A DNA stretch of 64,000 bases from assembly GCA_017309115.1 (NCBI GenBank), contig JAFLEF010000028.1, positions 1 through 64,000 on the forward strand, in the 5' to 3' direction. The position numbers and the translations under genes were made by a program. Numbering within the stretch: the stretch's first letter is position 1; every line of letters begins with the position of its first letter. Below are positions 1 through 9,164 of this stretch, in pieces. The notes under the pieces were generated by a model, which worked only from the letters and a program-made list of their open reading frames with translations, searched no databases and had not been told where the DNA came from. Source of the stretch: Verrucomicrobiota bacterium (GTDB lineage Bacteria > Verrucomicrobiota > Verrucomicrobiia > Limisphaerales > UBA9464).

Positions 1-280
1 GAACCGGTCATAGCTCGCCGAGGGCGCCCCCAGTCAACTCAGTACCGCCACTTCGCACTCCAAGCCAGTTTCTTTCACCATTAGCCTCCTCACAGGAGGT
101 GGGCGCTGTTTTCCTGTTTTCCAGATTCACCCCTTCCTCATTTGTCCTCTCCTCGCGCGGGTGAAGTCTTGATGCGAGGGGCGCGGCTGAACCTCACACA
201 GGGGAAAGCGGTAAAAGGTCTGCCACACTCCATAGAGTTTCTCGATTGAACGGACGACAGCCCGGGTCAGTCTGCCGGGC
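1..280. repeat. Intergenic stretch with repeat fragments
   Basis: No gene is supported here. Bases 110-130 hold the motif ttttcctgttttccagatt, which recurs on one strand or the other near 36430, 39105, 39290 and 58380. Bases about 205-235 hold the 'gcggtaaaaggtctgcc..cactccatag' tail that recurs near 31190-31210 and 41400-41440. Both look like worn dispersed intergenic elements. The following gene starts at 281. Confidence 0.5.
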
Positions 281-976
281 ATGCGCAGGTTTCCAACGGT
301 TCCGAGTGGGCGACGTCCGGGGATGATCGGACTGGTGCTGTTTCTGACGGCGATGATGTCGGTCAGAGCAGCGGACGCTCCGGCAACCGGAGTCATCCCG
401 TACCGGACCATCGCCAAGTTGTTTGAGGCGTTCGCAGAGGTGAAACCGCAGGACAAATTGATCCTCAGCGTTCGCGTTATGCCGGCGGGCAAGACCCCGC
501 CCGCGCAGCCGATTCAACTCGAGATTCGGAGCAGCGCGGGGACGTTGCCCGTCAAACGAAACGCGGCGGGGGACTTGGAAGGCTTCCCGCTCACGGAGGA
601 ATTGCGGAAGGAGAATCCCGGAGTGGTGAGCAATCAGCCCAAGGGCACGCTGGTGCTGAAGACCGCCATTGGGATCCGCTACTCAGGTCAGAAATCTGAA
701 GCAGCCTCGTGGTATCGGGACGCCTTGGATCAGGCCAATGCCGCCTTGAAACAGCAGGGAGGTCGCTTCTCGCTCACGACCCCTACGTTGCGAACATTGG
801 TGCTGACGTTTGATCCGGGTTCGCGAGCCGTCGTGACGGTGCGAGCCGACGGGATTGAGAAGGAGTTTCGGGCCGACGAATTGGGCCGGGTGCGACTGGA
901 GGTCGGCCGGGATCTGGCCGCCGCCGAGGCGCGGATTCTGTTCCCCGAAGCGCCGCTTTCCATCACGGCCGAATAG
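281..976 (+). CDS. Secreted protein of unknown function
   Basis: This is a 231-residue protein with an N-terminal signal peptide: a basic start (MRR), a hydrophobic core MIGLVLFLTAMM and cleavage near SVRAAD. A second ATG at 323 would give the same signal peptide with a shorter n-region. The mature part is a mixed alpha/beta polypeptide with no cysteines and no motif that I recognise. It begins YRTIAKLFEAFAEV and ends in a strand-rich region, so an exported, possibly periplasmic protein is the safest reading. It is convergent with the gnd gene and ends just before a perfect hairpin. I do not recognise a family with certainty. Confidence 0.7.
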   Translation: MRRFPTVPSGRRPGMIGLVLFLTAMMSVRAADAPATGVIPYRTIAKLFEAFAEVKPQDKLILSVRVMPAGKTPPAQPIQLEIRSSAGTLPVKRNAAGDLEGFPLTEELRKENPGVVSNQPKGTLVLKTAIGIRYSGQKSEAASWYRDALDQANAALKQQGGRFSLTTPTLRTLVLTFDPGSRAVVTVRADGIEKEFRADELGRVRLEVGRDLAAAEARILFPEAPLSITAE

Positions 977-980
977 CAAT

Positions 981-1012
981 AACGCGGGCGAACCCGGAGG
1001 TCCGCCCGCGTT
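981..1012. terminator. Hairpin between convergent genes
   Basis: A perfect 10-bp stem (aacgcgggcg paired with cgcccgcgtt) with a 12-nt loop lies between two convergent stop codons at 976 and 1032. There is no strong T run on either side, so it is a probable bidirectional terminator rather than a proven one. Confidence 0.5.
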
Positions 1013-1031
1013 GGAAGAAAGCGGAAAACAA

Positions 1032-2504
1032 TCAGGCGTTGTACGTGCTCGAACTCACCCGGCCGCCCGTGCCGGTCCAGTTGGTGTGGAAGAATTCGCC
1101 GCGGGGTTTGTCCACGCGTTCGTAAGTGTGGGCGCCGAAGTAATCGCGTTGTGCTTGGAGCAGATTCGCCGGCAGACGCGGATTGCGGTAGCCGTCGAAG
1201 AAGGCCAGCGCGGTGCTGAAGGCCGGCACTGGAATGCCCTTCTTGACCGCCAGGGCGACGACGTTGCGCCAGCCCTTCTGACTGCGCTTGATCTCGCCGC
1301 GGAAGTAATCGTCGAGCAGCAGATTGGAGAGCTTCGGATTCTTGTCGTAGGCCTCCTTGATCTTGCCCAGGAAGCGCGACCGGATGATGCAGCCGCCGCG
1401 CCACATCAGAGCGATCCCGCCGTAGTTCAGGTCCCAGCCGTTCTCCTTGGCGGCCGCCCGCAGCAGCATGTAGCCCTGCGCGTAGCTGACGATCTTGGAG
1501 GCGTACAGAGCGCTCATGATGTCCTGGATGAGCGCCTTCTTCTTCACCGGATCCTTGGCCTGGGACAGCACGGGGCGCGGTCCCTTGAGCTTGCGGGCGG
1601 CCTTGACACGTTCGTCCTTCATGGCGCTGACGCAGCGGGAGAAGACCGCCTCGGCGATCAACGTCACGGGCTGGGCCAGGTTGGCGGAATCGATCACCGT
1701 CCACTTGCCGGTGCCCTTCTGGCCGGCGGCATCAAGAATTTTGTCCACCAGCGGGAGACCGTCTTCGTCCTTCTTGGCCAGGATGTGTCCGGTGATTTCG
1801 ATCAGGAAGCTGTCGAGTTCCCCGGTGTTCCACTCATTGAAGACGGCGGCCATTTCGTCGGCGCTCATGCCGAGTCCATCGCGCATCAGGCTGTAGGCCT
1901 CGCCGATCAGCTGCATGTCGCCGTACTCGATGCCGTTGTGGACCATCTTGACGTAATGTCCGGAGCCACCGCCGCCGACCCAGTCGCAGCAGGGGGTACC
2001 GCCGTCGACCTTGGCGGAGATGCCCTGAAAGATGTCCTTCACATGCGGCCAAGCGGCGGGGCTGCCACCGGGCATGATGCTGGGGCCGAAGCGGGCGCCT
2101 TCTTCGCCGCCGGAAACGCCGGTGCCGATGTAGAGCAGGCCTTTGGATTCCAGCAGTTTGACCCGGCGATTGGTGTCGCCGTAGAGGGAATTGCCGCCGT
2201 CGATCACGATGTCGCCGGCTTCCAGGTGCGGCAGGATTTGCTCAATGAACTCGTCCACGGGTGCGCCGGCCTTGACCATCATCATGATCCGCCGGGGTTT
2301 TTTGAGCTTGGCCACGAGTTCGGCGATGGAATGGGCGCCCTGGATTTGGGTGCCCTTCGCCTCGTTCGCGAGGAAGTCGTCCACCTTGGAGGTGGTGCGG
2401 TTGTAGGCCACGACGGTGAAGCCGTGGTCGTTCATGTTGAGAATCAGATTCTGGCCCATGACGGCCAGGCCGATCACTGCGATATCGCCGGTAGGAGTGC
2501 TCAT
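1032..2504 (-). CDS. gnd: 6-phosphogluconate dehydrogenase, decarboxylating
   Basis: This cytosolic enzyme of the oxidative pentose phosphate pathway converts 6-phosphogluconate and NADP+ to ribulose 5-phosphate, CO2 and NADPH. The 490-residue length is normal for the long homodimeric form. The N-terminus carries the Rossmann motif GLAVMG at residues 12-17. The substrate region reads VDGGNS-like (IDGGNSLYGDT, about 101-111) and SGGEEGAR (131-138). The catalytic segment is HYVKMVHNGIEYGDMQ, with Lys186 as general base and Glu193 as acid. The C-terminal substrate tail is RDYFGAHTYER. It is a single gene facing the secreted protein upstream in coordinates. A 558-residue frame open on the other strand is a codon-bias shadow. 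Confidence 0.97.
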   Translation of the reverse strand: MSTPTGDIAVIGLAVMGQNLILNMNDHGFTVVAYNRTTSKVDDFLANEAKGTQIQGAHSIAELVAKLKKPRRIMMMVKAGAPVDEFIEQILPHLEAGDIVIDGGNSLYGDTNRRVKLLESKGLLYIGTGVSGGEEGARFGPSIMPGGSPAAWPHVKDIFQGISAKVDGGTPCCDWVGGGGSGHYVKMVHNGIEYGDMQLIGEAYSLMRDGLGMSADEMAAVFNEWNTGELDSFLIEITGHILAKKDEDGLPLVDKILDAAGQKGTGKWTVIDSANLAQPVTLIAEAVFSRCVSAMKDERVKAARKLKGPRPVLSQAKDPVKKKALIQDIMSALYASKIVSYAQGYMLLRAAAKENGWDLNYGGIALMWRGGCIIRSRFLGKIKEAYDKNPKLSNLLLDDYFRGEIKRSQKGWRNVVALAVKKGIPVPAFSTALAFFDGYRNPRLPANLLQAQRDYFGAHTYERVDKPRGEFFHTNWTGTGGRVSSSTYNA

Positions 2505-3023
2505 GTGGACGGGCGGACGAGCCGCCGTTAACCGGGCGGGACGCTACCGGCCCGGGGATTCCCCAAGCCAGCGGGAATTTTTCGGGTTGGGGGTACCGCC
2601 TTTATGCGGCGGAGCGTTCGGCTGCTCCCAAGACGTTCGGACTCAGATACGGTCCAGGATTTCCAGGGACTACGGTTTGGGCGGGTATCTCCCGCTGAGA
2701 GGGCAAAAGACCAATCTGGAAAAACATGAATGAAAACAGGAAAAAGACGGGCGGGTGAGAGAGGGGAGAAAGAAGGGGGAGACTTGGGTGCCGGTGTTGG
2801 GATCGCGAAGCGTTTGGAGTGCGGCAGACCTCTGCCGCTTTGGGGCGGTTGGAGTGCGGGTAAGGGCAAGAGAAACTCCAAGCCCCAGCAGCCGAGACGA
2901 AAAGCGGTAGCTACGCAGGCTGCGCTTCCGCACTCCAAAGGTAGGGCTACGCTCTGGAGCGTCTCACCTGATGCGTTACGCTTTTGGCACCTGTCGGTGT
3001 GGAGGTGAGCGGAGCGAAATCGA
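2505..3023. repeat. Repeat-rich spacer (family B variant)
   Basis: No gene is supported. About 2804-2942 holds an inverted-repeat element: 'gcgaagcgtttggagtgcgg' on the left and 'ccgcactccaaag' on the right, with 'gacgaaaagcggtagct' inside. It is a diverged relative of the family B elements seen at 33.5, 33.8 and 55.3 kb. Bases 2718-2745 hold a worn copy of the 'ctggaaaacaggaa' motif. A 136-codon frame read through this spacer on the minus strand is repeat-derived. Confidence 0.6.
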
Positions 3024-3236
3024 TTACGGTCGCGGCCACTCCTCCGGCAGGGGAGGCAAGGTCCGGAGCTTGCGGAGCGCTTTCAATCGACGTCCCTTCG
3101 CGGCTGGAGCAGTGAGCATGAACCCATCCGGCGTGGGGGTGACTTCGTAGCACTTGGCGTTTACCGCGAGGGATCGCGGTAAGCGCAGTGCTTTGGATTT
3201 TCCCGCCTGGAAGACCGTTGCCGTGTGCGCGCTCAT
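3024..3236 (-). CDS. Orphan VapB-type antitoxin (AbrB/SpoVT fold)
   Basis: This 70-residue protein starts MSAHTATVFQAGKSKALRLPRSL, the characteristic swapped-hairpin DNA-binding segment of VapB antitoxins (ATVFQ.G.S.A.RLP). The C-terminal part (LRTLPPLPEEWPRP) resembles the toxin-wrapping tail of the family. VapB normally binds its own promoter and neutralises a PIN-domain RNase, VapC, encoded directly downstream. Here the downstream 500 bases on the same strand hold no PIN domain and are occupied by a family B repeat. The gene therefore looks orphaned, or its toxin was lost to repeat insertion. It lies 46 bp downstream of the beta-helix protein gene. Confidence 0.75.
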   Translation of the reverse strand: MSAHTATVFQAGKSKALRLPRSLAVNAKCYEVTPTPDGFMLTAPAAKGRRLKALRKLRTLPPLPEEWPRP

Positions 3237-3282
3237 GCGCCAACGCTGTAGCTGGCGCTGTCGTCGTCAAGCTTTGGACGAT

Positions 3283-5118
3283 TCAGGGACCGCGAAGCCG
3301 GAAGAAGGCGGCATTCCCGTTTAACGGGACGATGACCGGTGAGGTGGATCCCGCGGAGACCCAAGAGCCGCCCAGCGTGGAAGTGCTCTCCAAGGTGTAG
3401 CCGGGCTGGGTCCAGGTCAGAACCAAACCTTCGGGGGTCCGGGAGTACTGGAGCTGAGGGACGGCGGGCGAACCACTGACCGAGATCACATTGGAAGGAG
3501 GGCCGGTTTCGATGCCCGCTTCGCTGATCAGCGTACTCAATACCATCAGCCGAACCGGGTCTCCGGATGGGACCAGCGCTTGCAAATCGAACTGGAACTT
3601 TCCTTCGGCCGGATCCAAGTCGCCGGGGCCGTTGTCCACCCGAGTGCCGAGATAGGACCAGTCGTACGCACCATCCAGTGGCGGGTCCAAGGGACCGACC
3701 GGGGCTGTGGTGCGGTAGAAGTCCAGTTGAGCGGGTTGCAGGCCGCCGGCCCCGGGGCCGCTTAAGGGAACCGTACCTTTGACTTGGGCCAGGGTACTTT
3801 CGGCGGACAGCACAGGAGCCAGGTCGGTTTCTCTGCCCAGAACCAGGGCGAGTTGGGAATTCGCGAGGTCGGTGAAAAACGGACCAGCTTTCGAAGTCAG
3901 GCGGTTGCCCCGGAGACTGAAGAAGCCATTCGGGACGTAGCGGACCAGGAAATTGTCGTTGTGAGCGATCCAGTTGGTTTCCGTGGCGTCGCGCAGTCCG
4001 TCGAGGTTGGAGCCGATCTGGAACTGACCGGCCCGGGTGCGAATCAGTTTGTGCACGGGAAGGGCGGTGGTGCCATCGATCCCGATTCCGACTTGATTGC
4101 CGGCGAAGATGAAGGTCTCGGCGTTTCCATAGAGTTCCACGACATCGTCCTTCATGCCGCCGATGAGGTTGGCTTCCTCGGCGTCGGCCATGCCATCGCT
4201 GTTGGTGCCGACCCAGATCGTGCCGGTGAGATCGGCGCCTTCGATTGCGTCGCCTTCCAGTTCCGCCCGAATCTCCTCGGGTGGCAGAGAGACCCCGTCG
4301 GGCAGCACCCCGATGAAGTTTCCGGAGACCCGAATGTTGGCGGTTTCTTCGAACATCACGCCAATCGCATGGGCCACGATCACATTGAACTCGGCTCGGT
4401 CCTCGTTGCCGTCGCCGTTGGTGCCGAAGACGTGACCTCCCTCGGTTCCAAAGGCGGCGGTGGCCACTTCGCCGCCCGAGAGAATGGTCTGATCCGGGCT
4501 GATCCCGAACCAGCATCCGCTGATTTGTCCCCCGGCGGCGGAACCACTGAAATAAATGCCGTAGTTTTCCGAGGTCGTGCTGGCCAGAACGGAAAAGCCG
4601 CGCAGCCGGGCGTCGCGGGACTGGATCTGGAACGAGTAGTCCGGGGCACCCTGATCGCCGACTCCGGTCAGTTCCCGGGCATCGAGGATTAGCTTGAGCA
4701 CGGCGTTGTTGGGGGCGGTGATCGGATTGGAATTGGGTTGGGCGCCGGTCTGGGTGTAGCCATCAATCAGGACGCCATCGGCGAAGAGGACCGGGAATCC
4801 TCCGGGAGGTGCTTTGAGAACGGCCACCCCGGCACCGGGAATGTTGAACTGAATGATGTTTTGGCCTTCTTCCTCGGAATACTCCTCCACCCATTGGGAT
4901 TCCCCGACGGAGAGTGGCCGGTCCAATCGGGGCGCCTCGGGAGAACTGCTGAACTCGCCGTTCAGGAACAGAATGGCCTCGGGCAGGGTCAACTGGGCGT
5001 CAGGCGTGGTGTCGGTCTGGGCTGTCGTAACAGTCAGGCGAAAGGAGTGAGCGCTCACCCAGGCGGGGCCGGCGAGCAGGGCCAGAGGGAGGATCAGGCG
5101 GAGTGAGGTCGTCTTCAT
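3283..5118 (-). CDS. Secreted beta-helix-like protein with Verrucomicrobial C-terminal module
   Basis: A 611-residue exported protein. I place the start at the ATG at 5118 because MKTTSLRLILPLALLAGPAWVSAHS is a clean signal peptide; the frame is open further upstream. The body has short repeated units of the parallel beta-helix kind (ISGCWFGIS, IRVSGNFIGVLPDG, FIFAGNQVGIGIDG, FSLRGNRLTS), as in secreted pectate-lyase-fold proteins, but no catalytic triad is recognisable. The last 65 residues (LVLTWTQPGYTLESTSTLGGSW..FFRLRGP) match a C-terminal module common on exported Verrucomicrobia proteins. A strong terminator separates it from the cytochrome gene, so it has its own promoter. Adhesin or polysaccharide-binding roles are guesses. 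Confidence 0.75.
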   Translation of the reverse strand: MKTTSLRLILPLALLAGPAWVSAHSFRLTVTTAQTDTTPDAQLTLPEAILFLNGEFSSSPEAPRLDRPLSVGESQWVEEYSEEEGQNIIQFNIPGAGVAVLKAPPGGFPVLFADGVLIDGYTQTGAQPNSNPITAPNNAVLKLILDARELTGVGDQGAPDYSFQIQSRDARLRGFSVLASTTSENYGIYFSGSAAGGQISGCWFGISPDQTILSGGEVATAAFGTEGGHVFGTNGDGNEDRAEFNVIVAHAIGVMFEETANIRVSGNFIGVLPDGVSLPPEEIRAELEGDAIEGADLTGTIWVGTNSDGMADAEEANLIGGMKDDVVELYGNAETFIFAGNQVGIGIDGTTALPVHKLIRTRAGQFQIGSNLDGLRDATETNWIAHNDNFLVRYVPNGFFSLRGNRLTSKAGPFFTDLANSQLALVLGRETDLAPVLSAESTLAQVKGTVPLSGPGAGGLQPAQLDFYRTTAPVGPLDPPLDGAYDWSYLGTRVDNGPGDLDPAEGKFQFDLQALVPSGDPVRLMVLSTLISEAGIETGPPSNVISVSGSPAVPQLQYSRTPEGLVLTWTQPGYTLESTSTLGGSWVSAGSTSPVIVPLNGNAAFFRLRGP

Positions 5119-5167
5119 GGAACGTCTTTGAGAATCGATACGGAGCGGATGCGGATTCGGATGCCGG

Positions 5168-5198
5168 AAAAACGGGGAGCACCCGGAGGTGCTCCCCG
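5168..5198 (-). terminator. Intrinsic terminator after the cytochrome c gene
   Basis: On the minus strand a perfect 11-bp GC-rich stem (cggggagcacc/ggtgctccccg, loop of 4) at 5198-5173 is followed directly by five T residues. This is a textbook Rho-independent terminator. It closes the operon that ends with the cytochrome gene and isolates the beta-helix gene downstream. Confidence 0.85.
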
Positions 5199-5210
5199 TG
5201 GGCAGTGGGT

Positions 5211-5576
5211 TCAATCCGGCTTGTGCACGCTGTGACAGGCCTTGCAGTTCACCGCGGCCTTATATTGGTCGAGGGCGCCAGCTTTGCCGGCCTTCAGGGC
5301 CTTGGCGGAGTCGAGCAGGGCCACGGTCTTTTCCTGCCAGCTCTTCACGTCGCCCTTGGGCGGATCGTTGAGCGGGAGGGCGGTGTAATACAGGACCAGC
5401 AGGTCGAAGTCGGCCGCCGTGCCTTCGCCTTTGCTGACCTTCTTGGCCACGGCGTCATCGCCCTTGTGCAGGGCTTTCATGACTTCCTTCGTGGTGTACT
5501 TGGGAGCGTCCGCAGCGGTGGCCAGGAACGCGCTGCCGGCAATCAGGCCGGCGCTGAGGATCCAGGTTTTGATCAT
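5211..5576 (-). CDS. Periplasmic c-type cytochrome, C-terminal haem site
   Basis: A 121-residue exported protein. The start at 5576 (MIKTWILSAGLIAGSAFLATAADA) gives a good signal peptide. The single haem motif is at the extreme C-terminus: Cys111-Lys-Ala-Cys114-His115. A mostly helical body with the CxxCH at the end resembles four-helix cytochromes c (class II, cytochrome c-prime type), not class I. It likely carries electrons in the periplasm, but the partner is not visible. It lies 57 bp downstream of the MFS/spermidine synthase gene, on the same strand and before a strong terminator. Confidence 0.8.
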   Translation of the reverse strand: MIKTWILSAGLIAGSAFLATAADAPKYTTKEVMKALHKGDDAVAKKVSKGEGTAADFDLLVLYYTALPLNDPPKGDVKSWQEKTVALLDSAKALKAGKAGALDQYKAAVNCKACHSVHKPD

Positions 5577-5633
5577 GGTGTAGGAGCAGTGTTTGTGGGT
5601 GTGTATGTGGGAGGTGTGGAGCAACGAAGAGGG

Positions 5634-8138
5634 CTAGAATTGAAACGGCTTCACCCGCATCGGCCAGGCGGACCAGTCGGCGGCGGGATCGGCTCGCAGG
5701 GACGGCGGAAGGCGGGTTGGCAGTTGTGCTTCCAGGTTGGCCCGGACGGGAGCATTCACCTTGGCGGCGACTTCCAGGGTCAGGAAGAACTGCCCGGAAT
5801 CGTGGGCAGCCTGAAGTTCCTGAGGGATCGACGCAACACCCGCGCGCTGGACGTCCCGGAAATACTCCGCCGCCGGCACGCCGATGAACCAGGGGTGCTT
5901 GAGTCCCACGATGTTTTCGCCGGCGGACCATTCCAGGAGAGCGTTACCCAGGGTGTTGACGGGGCCACTGGGCGGAGGAGGCAGCGGGCCGAGGAGTGAC
6001 ATGGCGACTCCCTCCGCATGGCGCACCAGAGGATCGGTGACGTCGCGTCCGGTCTGACGCAACGTCGCGCAGCGTTCCGCCACCTGATTCCAATTCACGG
6101 CCGAGAGCGGTCGGCCGTCGGCAAAACCGCAGAGACCCACAATCGGGAGTTCCGTGTAGAAATCCCCGCGCAGCAGGAAAGCGTTGGTGAACTCCGTCTG
6201 AAACGTTCGGGCGATCAGGTCGTACTGAGAACGGGTGAGTTGGAAGAGCGGCAACCACTGACAGAAGAGTCCTCCGGGGGTGAGGGAACGGCGGACAGCG
6301 GCGAAGTGTTCCTGAGTGAACAGTCGTCCTTCGCCCGTTCGCCAGGGGAGGAACAGGTCGCCGATGACCACGTCGTAGTCCCCGGGGTGTTGCGTGATAC
6401 CCCAGCGGGCGTCTTCGATGGTGACCTGTACCCGGGGATCGGCAAAGACCCGGCGATTGAAGGGCGCGAAGTGGTCGCGGGCGAACCGGGCGGCGATTGG
6501 GCTAAGTTCGAAGGCGTCGATGCGTCCGAGTTGGGGATGGACGGCGGCTCCAGCCAGCGTGCTGCCGGTGGCGACCCCGAGCAGGGCCACTGATCGGGGC
6601 GAACCGTGTAGCAGCAAGGGCAAGTGGGCTTGGCGTTCCTGATTGGCCTGCGCGCGGGAGCCCCCGAGGGTGTAGGTGTTGTTGAAGATGATTCGCCAAT
6701 CGTGGTTGCCGGTGACGACGGTGGCGACCACGCCTTCCCGACCCAGCGCGACTTCCACCGGACGTTCGCCAGGGGCGGGACTAACCTGCGGCCAGCGACC
6801 CGAGACCCGGCCCAGAAACAGAATGACCAGCGCCGACGCCGCCACCGCACTCCACTGAATCCAGCGCTGGGCCATCGGCTGGGAGCGGCGGGCGACTTGT
6901 TTCAGAATCCAATACGCGGCTCCGGCGGCCAGCATCGTCCGCCACAGTCCGCCCACAGGCAGGAGCAACGCTGGAGTGAGTTCAGCTCCCAGCCAGCCGC
7001 CGAGACCATTCACCGCGAGCAGTTGGGCAACCTGGCGGGGTTCGGTCGCGTCCCGCAACAGCGCCGGGAAGAGCAGTCCAGACGTGAAGAAGACCGGCAG
7101 CAGGGTGAGGCTGGCCAGGATTCCAACGGCGGCGAAGTATCGCGGCGGAGGCAGTTCGTAGGCGATGATCTGCAAGCCCGGGCGAACACTGAGAAACAGG
7201 ATGGGTTCCAGCAGACAGGTGAAGGCTGCCAGTCCCAGTGCGAGCGGCAGGAGACGAGCGGTGCTGAGGCGCCAGGTTCCGACCAGAGCGGCTCCGGCAG
7301 TCAGAGCCAGCAGCACCGCCGACAGGACCACGGCGCTGGAGAAATGGGAGTTGATGGTGACTTGAGCGAACTGGTGTTGGCTGACCACTTCCAAGCTGAG
7401 CACCAGAAATCCGGAGGCAAAAGCGAGCCCCAGGGAGCCGGCGGGAGCGGAAGCGGTGTGGCGAGCGTGGGCGGTCGCGGGTACGGCTCGGGAGCGGGGG
7501 CGCCAGAGCAGGACCGTCAGGGCAATGGCGGCGTTGACGGAACACACCGCGAGTCCGGCCCCGACCAAACCCCACCGGGGTAGGGCGAAGAAAATGACCC
7601 CGGCGATTCCGAGAACACCGCCCAGAGTGTTGATCGCGTACAATCCTACGGCGGTGCGTTGCCCGTGGATGGCCGACAGCATGGCGGGTAGAACCACTCC
7701 CATGGCGAAGGCGGGTGGGGTGACCAGCAGCAGCGGAAGCAGGAGGCGAAGTCCGGGTCCCAGAATCGGCAGGGGTCGGAGAACGTCCGCCAAAGGAACG
7801 GCGAGCAACACTCCGACGCCCAACAGTGCGACGGCCAGTTCCGCCCCGACCAAGCGTCGCCATGCCGTCTCGGGTCGGGGTGGACGCAGGGCCGACCAGC
7901 CACTGCCCAACGCCAGCCCCACGAAGAACGCGCCGACGACCTTGGAGAAGGTGTCGGTACTGGCACCGAGGACGTCCACCAGGCGGCGCGTCCACAGGAT
8001 CTGATGCGCCAAACCTGCGGCGCCACTGGCGAACAGCAGCAGGAAGGCGAGCGTTTGGTCGCGACGCGCGGAAGCGACTTCCGGCGGGGCCGTCAGACCG
8101 GCCGGTGCTCGTTCAAGCTGGGAGACGGCGGCACTCAC
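5634..8138 (-). CDS. Fused membrane transporter-like/spermidine synthase-like protein
   Basis: An 834-residue inner-membrane protein. Residues about 28-430 contain roughly ten to twelve hydrophobic helices, beginning LAFLLLFASGAAGLAHQILWTRRL, the signature of the MFS-like half of fused spermidine synthases. After about residue 480 comes a soluble methyltransferase-fold domain (FNNTYTLGGSRAQANQ; GVATGSTLAGA in place of the usual GGGxG loop; DVVIGDLFLPWR; SLTPGGLFCQWLPLFQL). Family members are annotated as spermidine synthases, but the substrate is generally unproven. The ATGA overlap with the upstream gene shows translational coupling to the histidine-rich secreted protein. Confidence 0.85.
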   Translation of the reverse strand: MSAAVSQLERAPAGLTAPPEVASARRDQTLAFLLLFASGAAGLAHQILWTRRLVDVLGASTDTFSKVVGAFFVGLALGSGWSALRPPRPETAWRRLVGAELAVALLGVGVLLAVPLADVLRPLPILGPGLRLLLPLLLVTPPAFAMGVVLPAMLSAIHGQRTAVGLYAINTLGGVLGIAGVIFFALPRWGLVGAGLAVCSVNAAIALTVLLWRPRSRAVPATAHARHTASAPAGSLGLAFASGFLVLSLEVVSQHQFAQVTINSHFSSAVVLSAVLLALTAGAALVGTWRLSTARLLPLALGLAAFTCLLEPILFLSVRPGLQIIAYELPPPRYFAAVGILASLTLLPVFFTSGLLFPALLRDATEPRQVAQLLAVNGLGGWLGAELTPALLLPVGGLWRTMLAAGAAYWILKQVARRSQPMAQRWIQWSAVAASALVILFLGRVSGRWPQVSPAPGERPVEVALGREGVVATVVTGNHDWRIIFNNTYTLGGSRAQANQERQAHLPLLLHGSPRSVALLGVATGSTLAGAAVHPQLGRIDAFELSPIAARFARDHFAPFNRRVFADPRVQVTIEDARWGITQHPGDYDVVIGDLFLPWRTGEGRLFTQEHFAAVRRSLTPGGLFCQWLPLFQLTRSQYDLIARTFQTEFTNAFLLRGDFYTELPIVGLCGFADGRPLSAVNWNQVAERCATLRQTGRDVTDPLVRHAEGVAMSLLGPLPPPPSGPVNTLGNALLEWSAGENIVGLKHPWFIGVPAAEYFRDVQRAGVASIPQELQAAHDSGQFFLTLEVAAKVNAPVRANLEAQLPTRLPPSLRADPAADWSAWPMRVKPFQF

Positions 8139-8971
8139 TCGGATTCACGGCGCAGGCGGAAGTAGCGAACCGGATCGCTCGTGGCCGGGATGGTGACGGT
8201 CTTCAAATGATCGTTCCCGGGTTCCACCGGAGTGACGGCCGACCAAGTTCCGGCGAGACTGGTAGTGGCCTCCACGTGGTAATTGAAGCCGGATCGGGTG
8301 GCGTAAGTGAGCTGGAGTCCTTCGGGCGTTTCGGTGAGGGAACCGAGGGTGAGACCCGCCTGAAAGTAGAGGTGGAAGCGAGGTGACGGCGTGTGGAGCG
8401 GTCCGCCGTTACGACCGTTGGTGGAGGTGTCCACGAAGCGCAGTCCGATGCGGTAGAGTCCGGGCAGGGTCGCGCTGAACACCCGTCCGTGAACGTGTCC
8501 GTAGGGATCGGCTCCGGGGGAACCGTCGTTTTCGCTGACGGCAAAGCGGTTCACACCGTTGGTTGTGCCGACCGGGAGAGCGAAGGTCAGCGAGGGTGTG
8601 AGACCGGTGCCTTCCGTGGATTCCCAGAAACCGAACTCGCCGCCGGCGGGACCTTCAGCGCTTTCGACCACGGCTTCCACGCGGGTGCCGAGGGCGGGAT
8701 GAAAGGGGACTGGCCCGCCGAGATCAGGCGTGGCGGCCAGGCAGACGAAGGTGAGTTCACCTCGGAAACCGTGAGCCGAGGGAATTCCAATGGTCGGTTC
8801 GAGCGAGACCACATAACCCGATTCGGCGGCGAAGTTACCGGCGTTGACGAACAGCAGGGCGGCGTCCTGTTCGGGAGTGGCCGCACCGGCGGCGAGGTGT
8901 TCATGGGCCGATGCGGACGGAATCAGAGTCAGGAGACCGAGCAGGCTCCAGCGGAGCGGGGAAGGATTCAT
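8135..8971 (-). CDS. Secreted histidine-motif protein, All3515-like, FFRLR-type C-terminus
   Basis: A 278-residue exported protein starting at 8971 (MNPSPLRWSLLGLLTLIPSASAHEH); the frame is open to 9082, but without a signal peptide from there. It is clearly paralogous to the PEP-CTERM protein next door. Both have the sequence order H.H/HEHL, LLFVNAGNFAAESGYV, GPAGGEFGFWE, DPYGHVHGRVFSATLPGLYRIGLRFVDTS. The GHxHGRxF..T.PGxY segment resembles the surface-anchored HxHxxWxFT domain and the All3515 family, reported as Zur-repressed in cyanobacteria. No Zur-like palindrome is obvious upstream. The C-terminal 60 residues are the Verrucomicrobial FRLR module in place of PEP-CTERM. Its stop codon overlaps the start of the MFS/spermidine synthase gene. 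Confidence 0.7.
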   Translation of the reverse strand: MNPSPLRWSLLGLLTLIPSASAHEHLAAGAATPEQDAALLFVNAGNFAAESGYVVSLEPTIGIPSAHGFRGELTFVCLAATPDLGGPVPFHPALGTRVEAVVESAEGPAGGEFGFWESTEGTGLTPSLTFALPVGTTNGVNRFAVSENDGSPGADPYGHVHGRVFSATLPGLYRIGLRFVDTSTNGRNGGPLHTPSPRFHLYFQAGLTLGSLTETPEGLQLTYATRSGFNYHVEATTSLAGTWSAVTPVEPGNDHLKTVTIPATSDPVRYFRLRRESE

Positions 8972-9164
8972 TTGAAGGACGAATGGAGAATTCTTTTGAG
9001 CTTTGGCGGGAGCCGTTTGTACTGGAGCCGCCGCCAGGGAAGGCGGCGTGAATTTGGGTATGGGGCCAGGTGGTTGAGCCAAGAATCGAGGCGGTCGACG
9101 GAGATCGGTTCCGCCGCGATTCCTTCCGTCGCCTGCGTCCCCACACCCTTGATTGTTTAACGAG

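Noticed and set aside
34-81. 15-codon minus-strand ORF with a strong purine ribosome-binding site and a hairpin over it
   Set aside because: Too short to support, and its downstream context lies outside the window, so a leader peptide could not be argued.
855-2531. 558-codon plus-strand frame opposite gnd
   Set aside because: Shadow of the GC-rich codon bias of gnd. Its product (GVEEFAAGFVHAFVSVGAEV..) has no family pattern, while gnd matches end to end.
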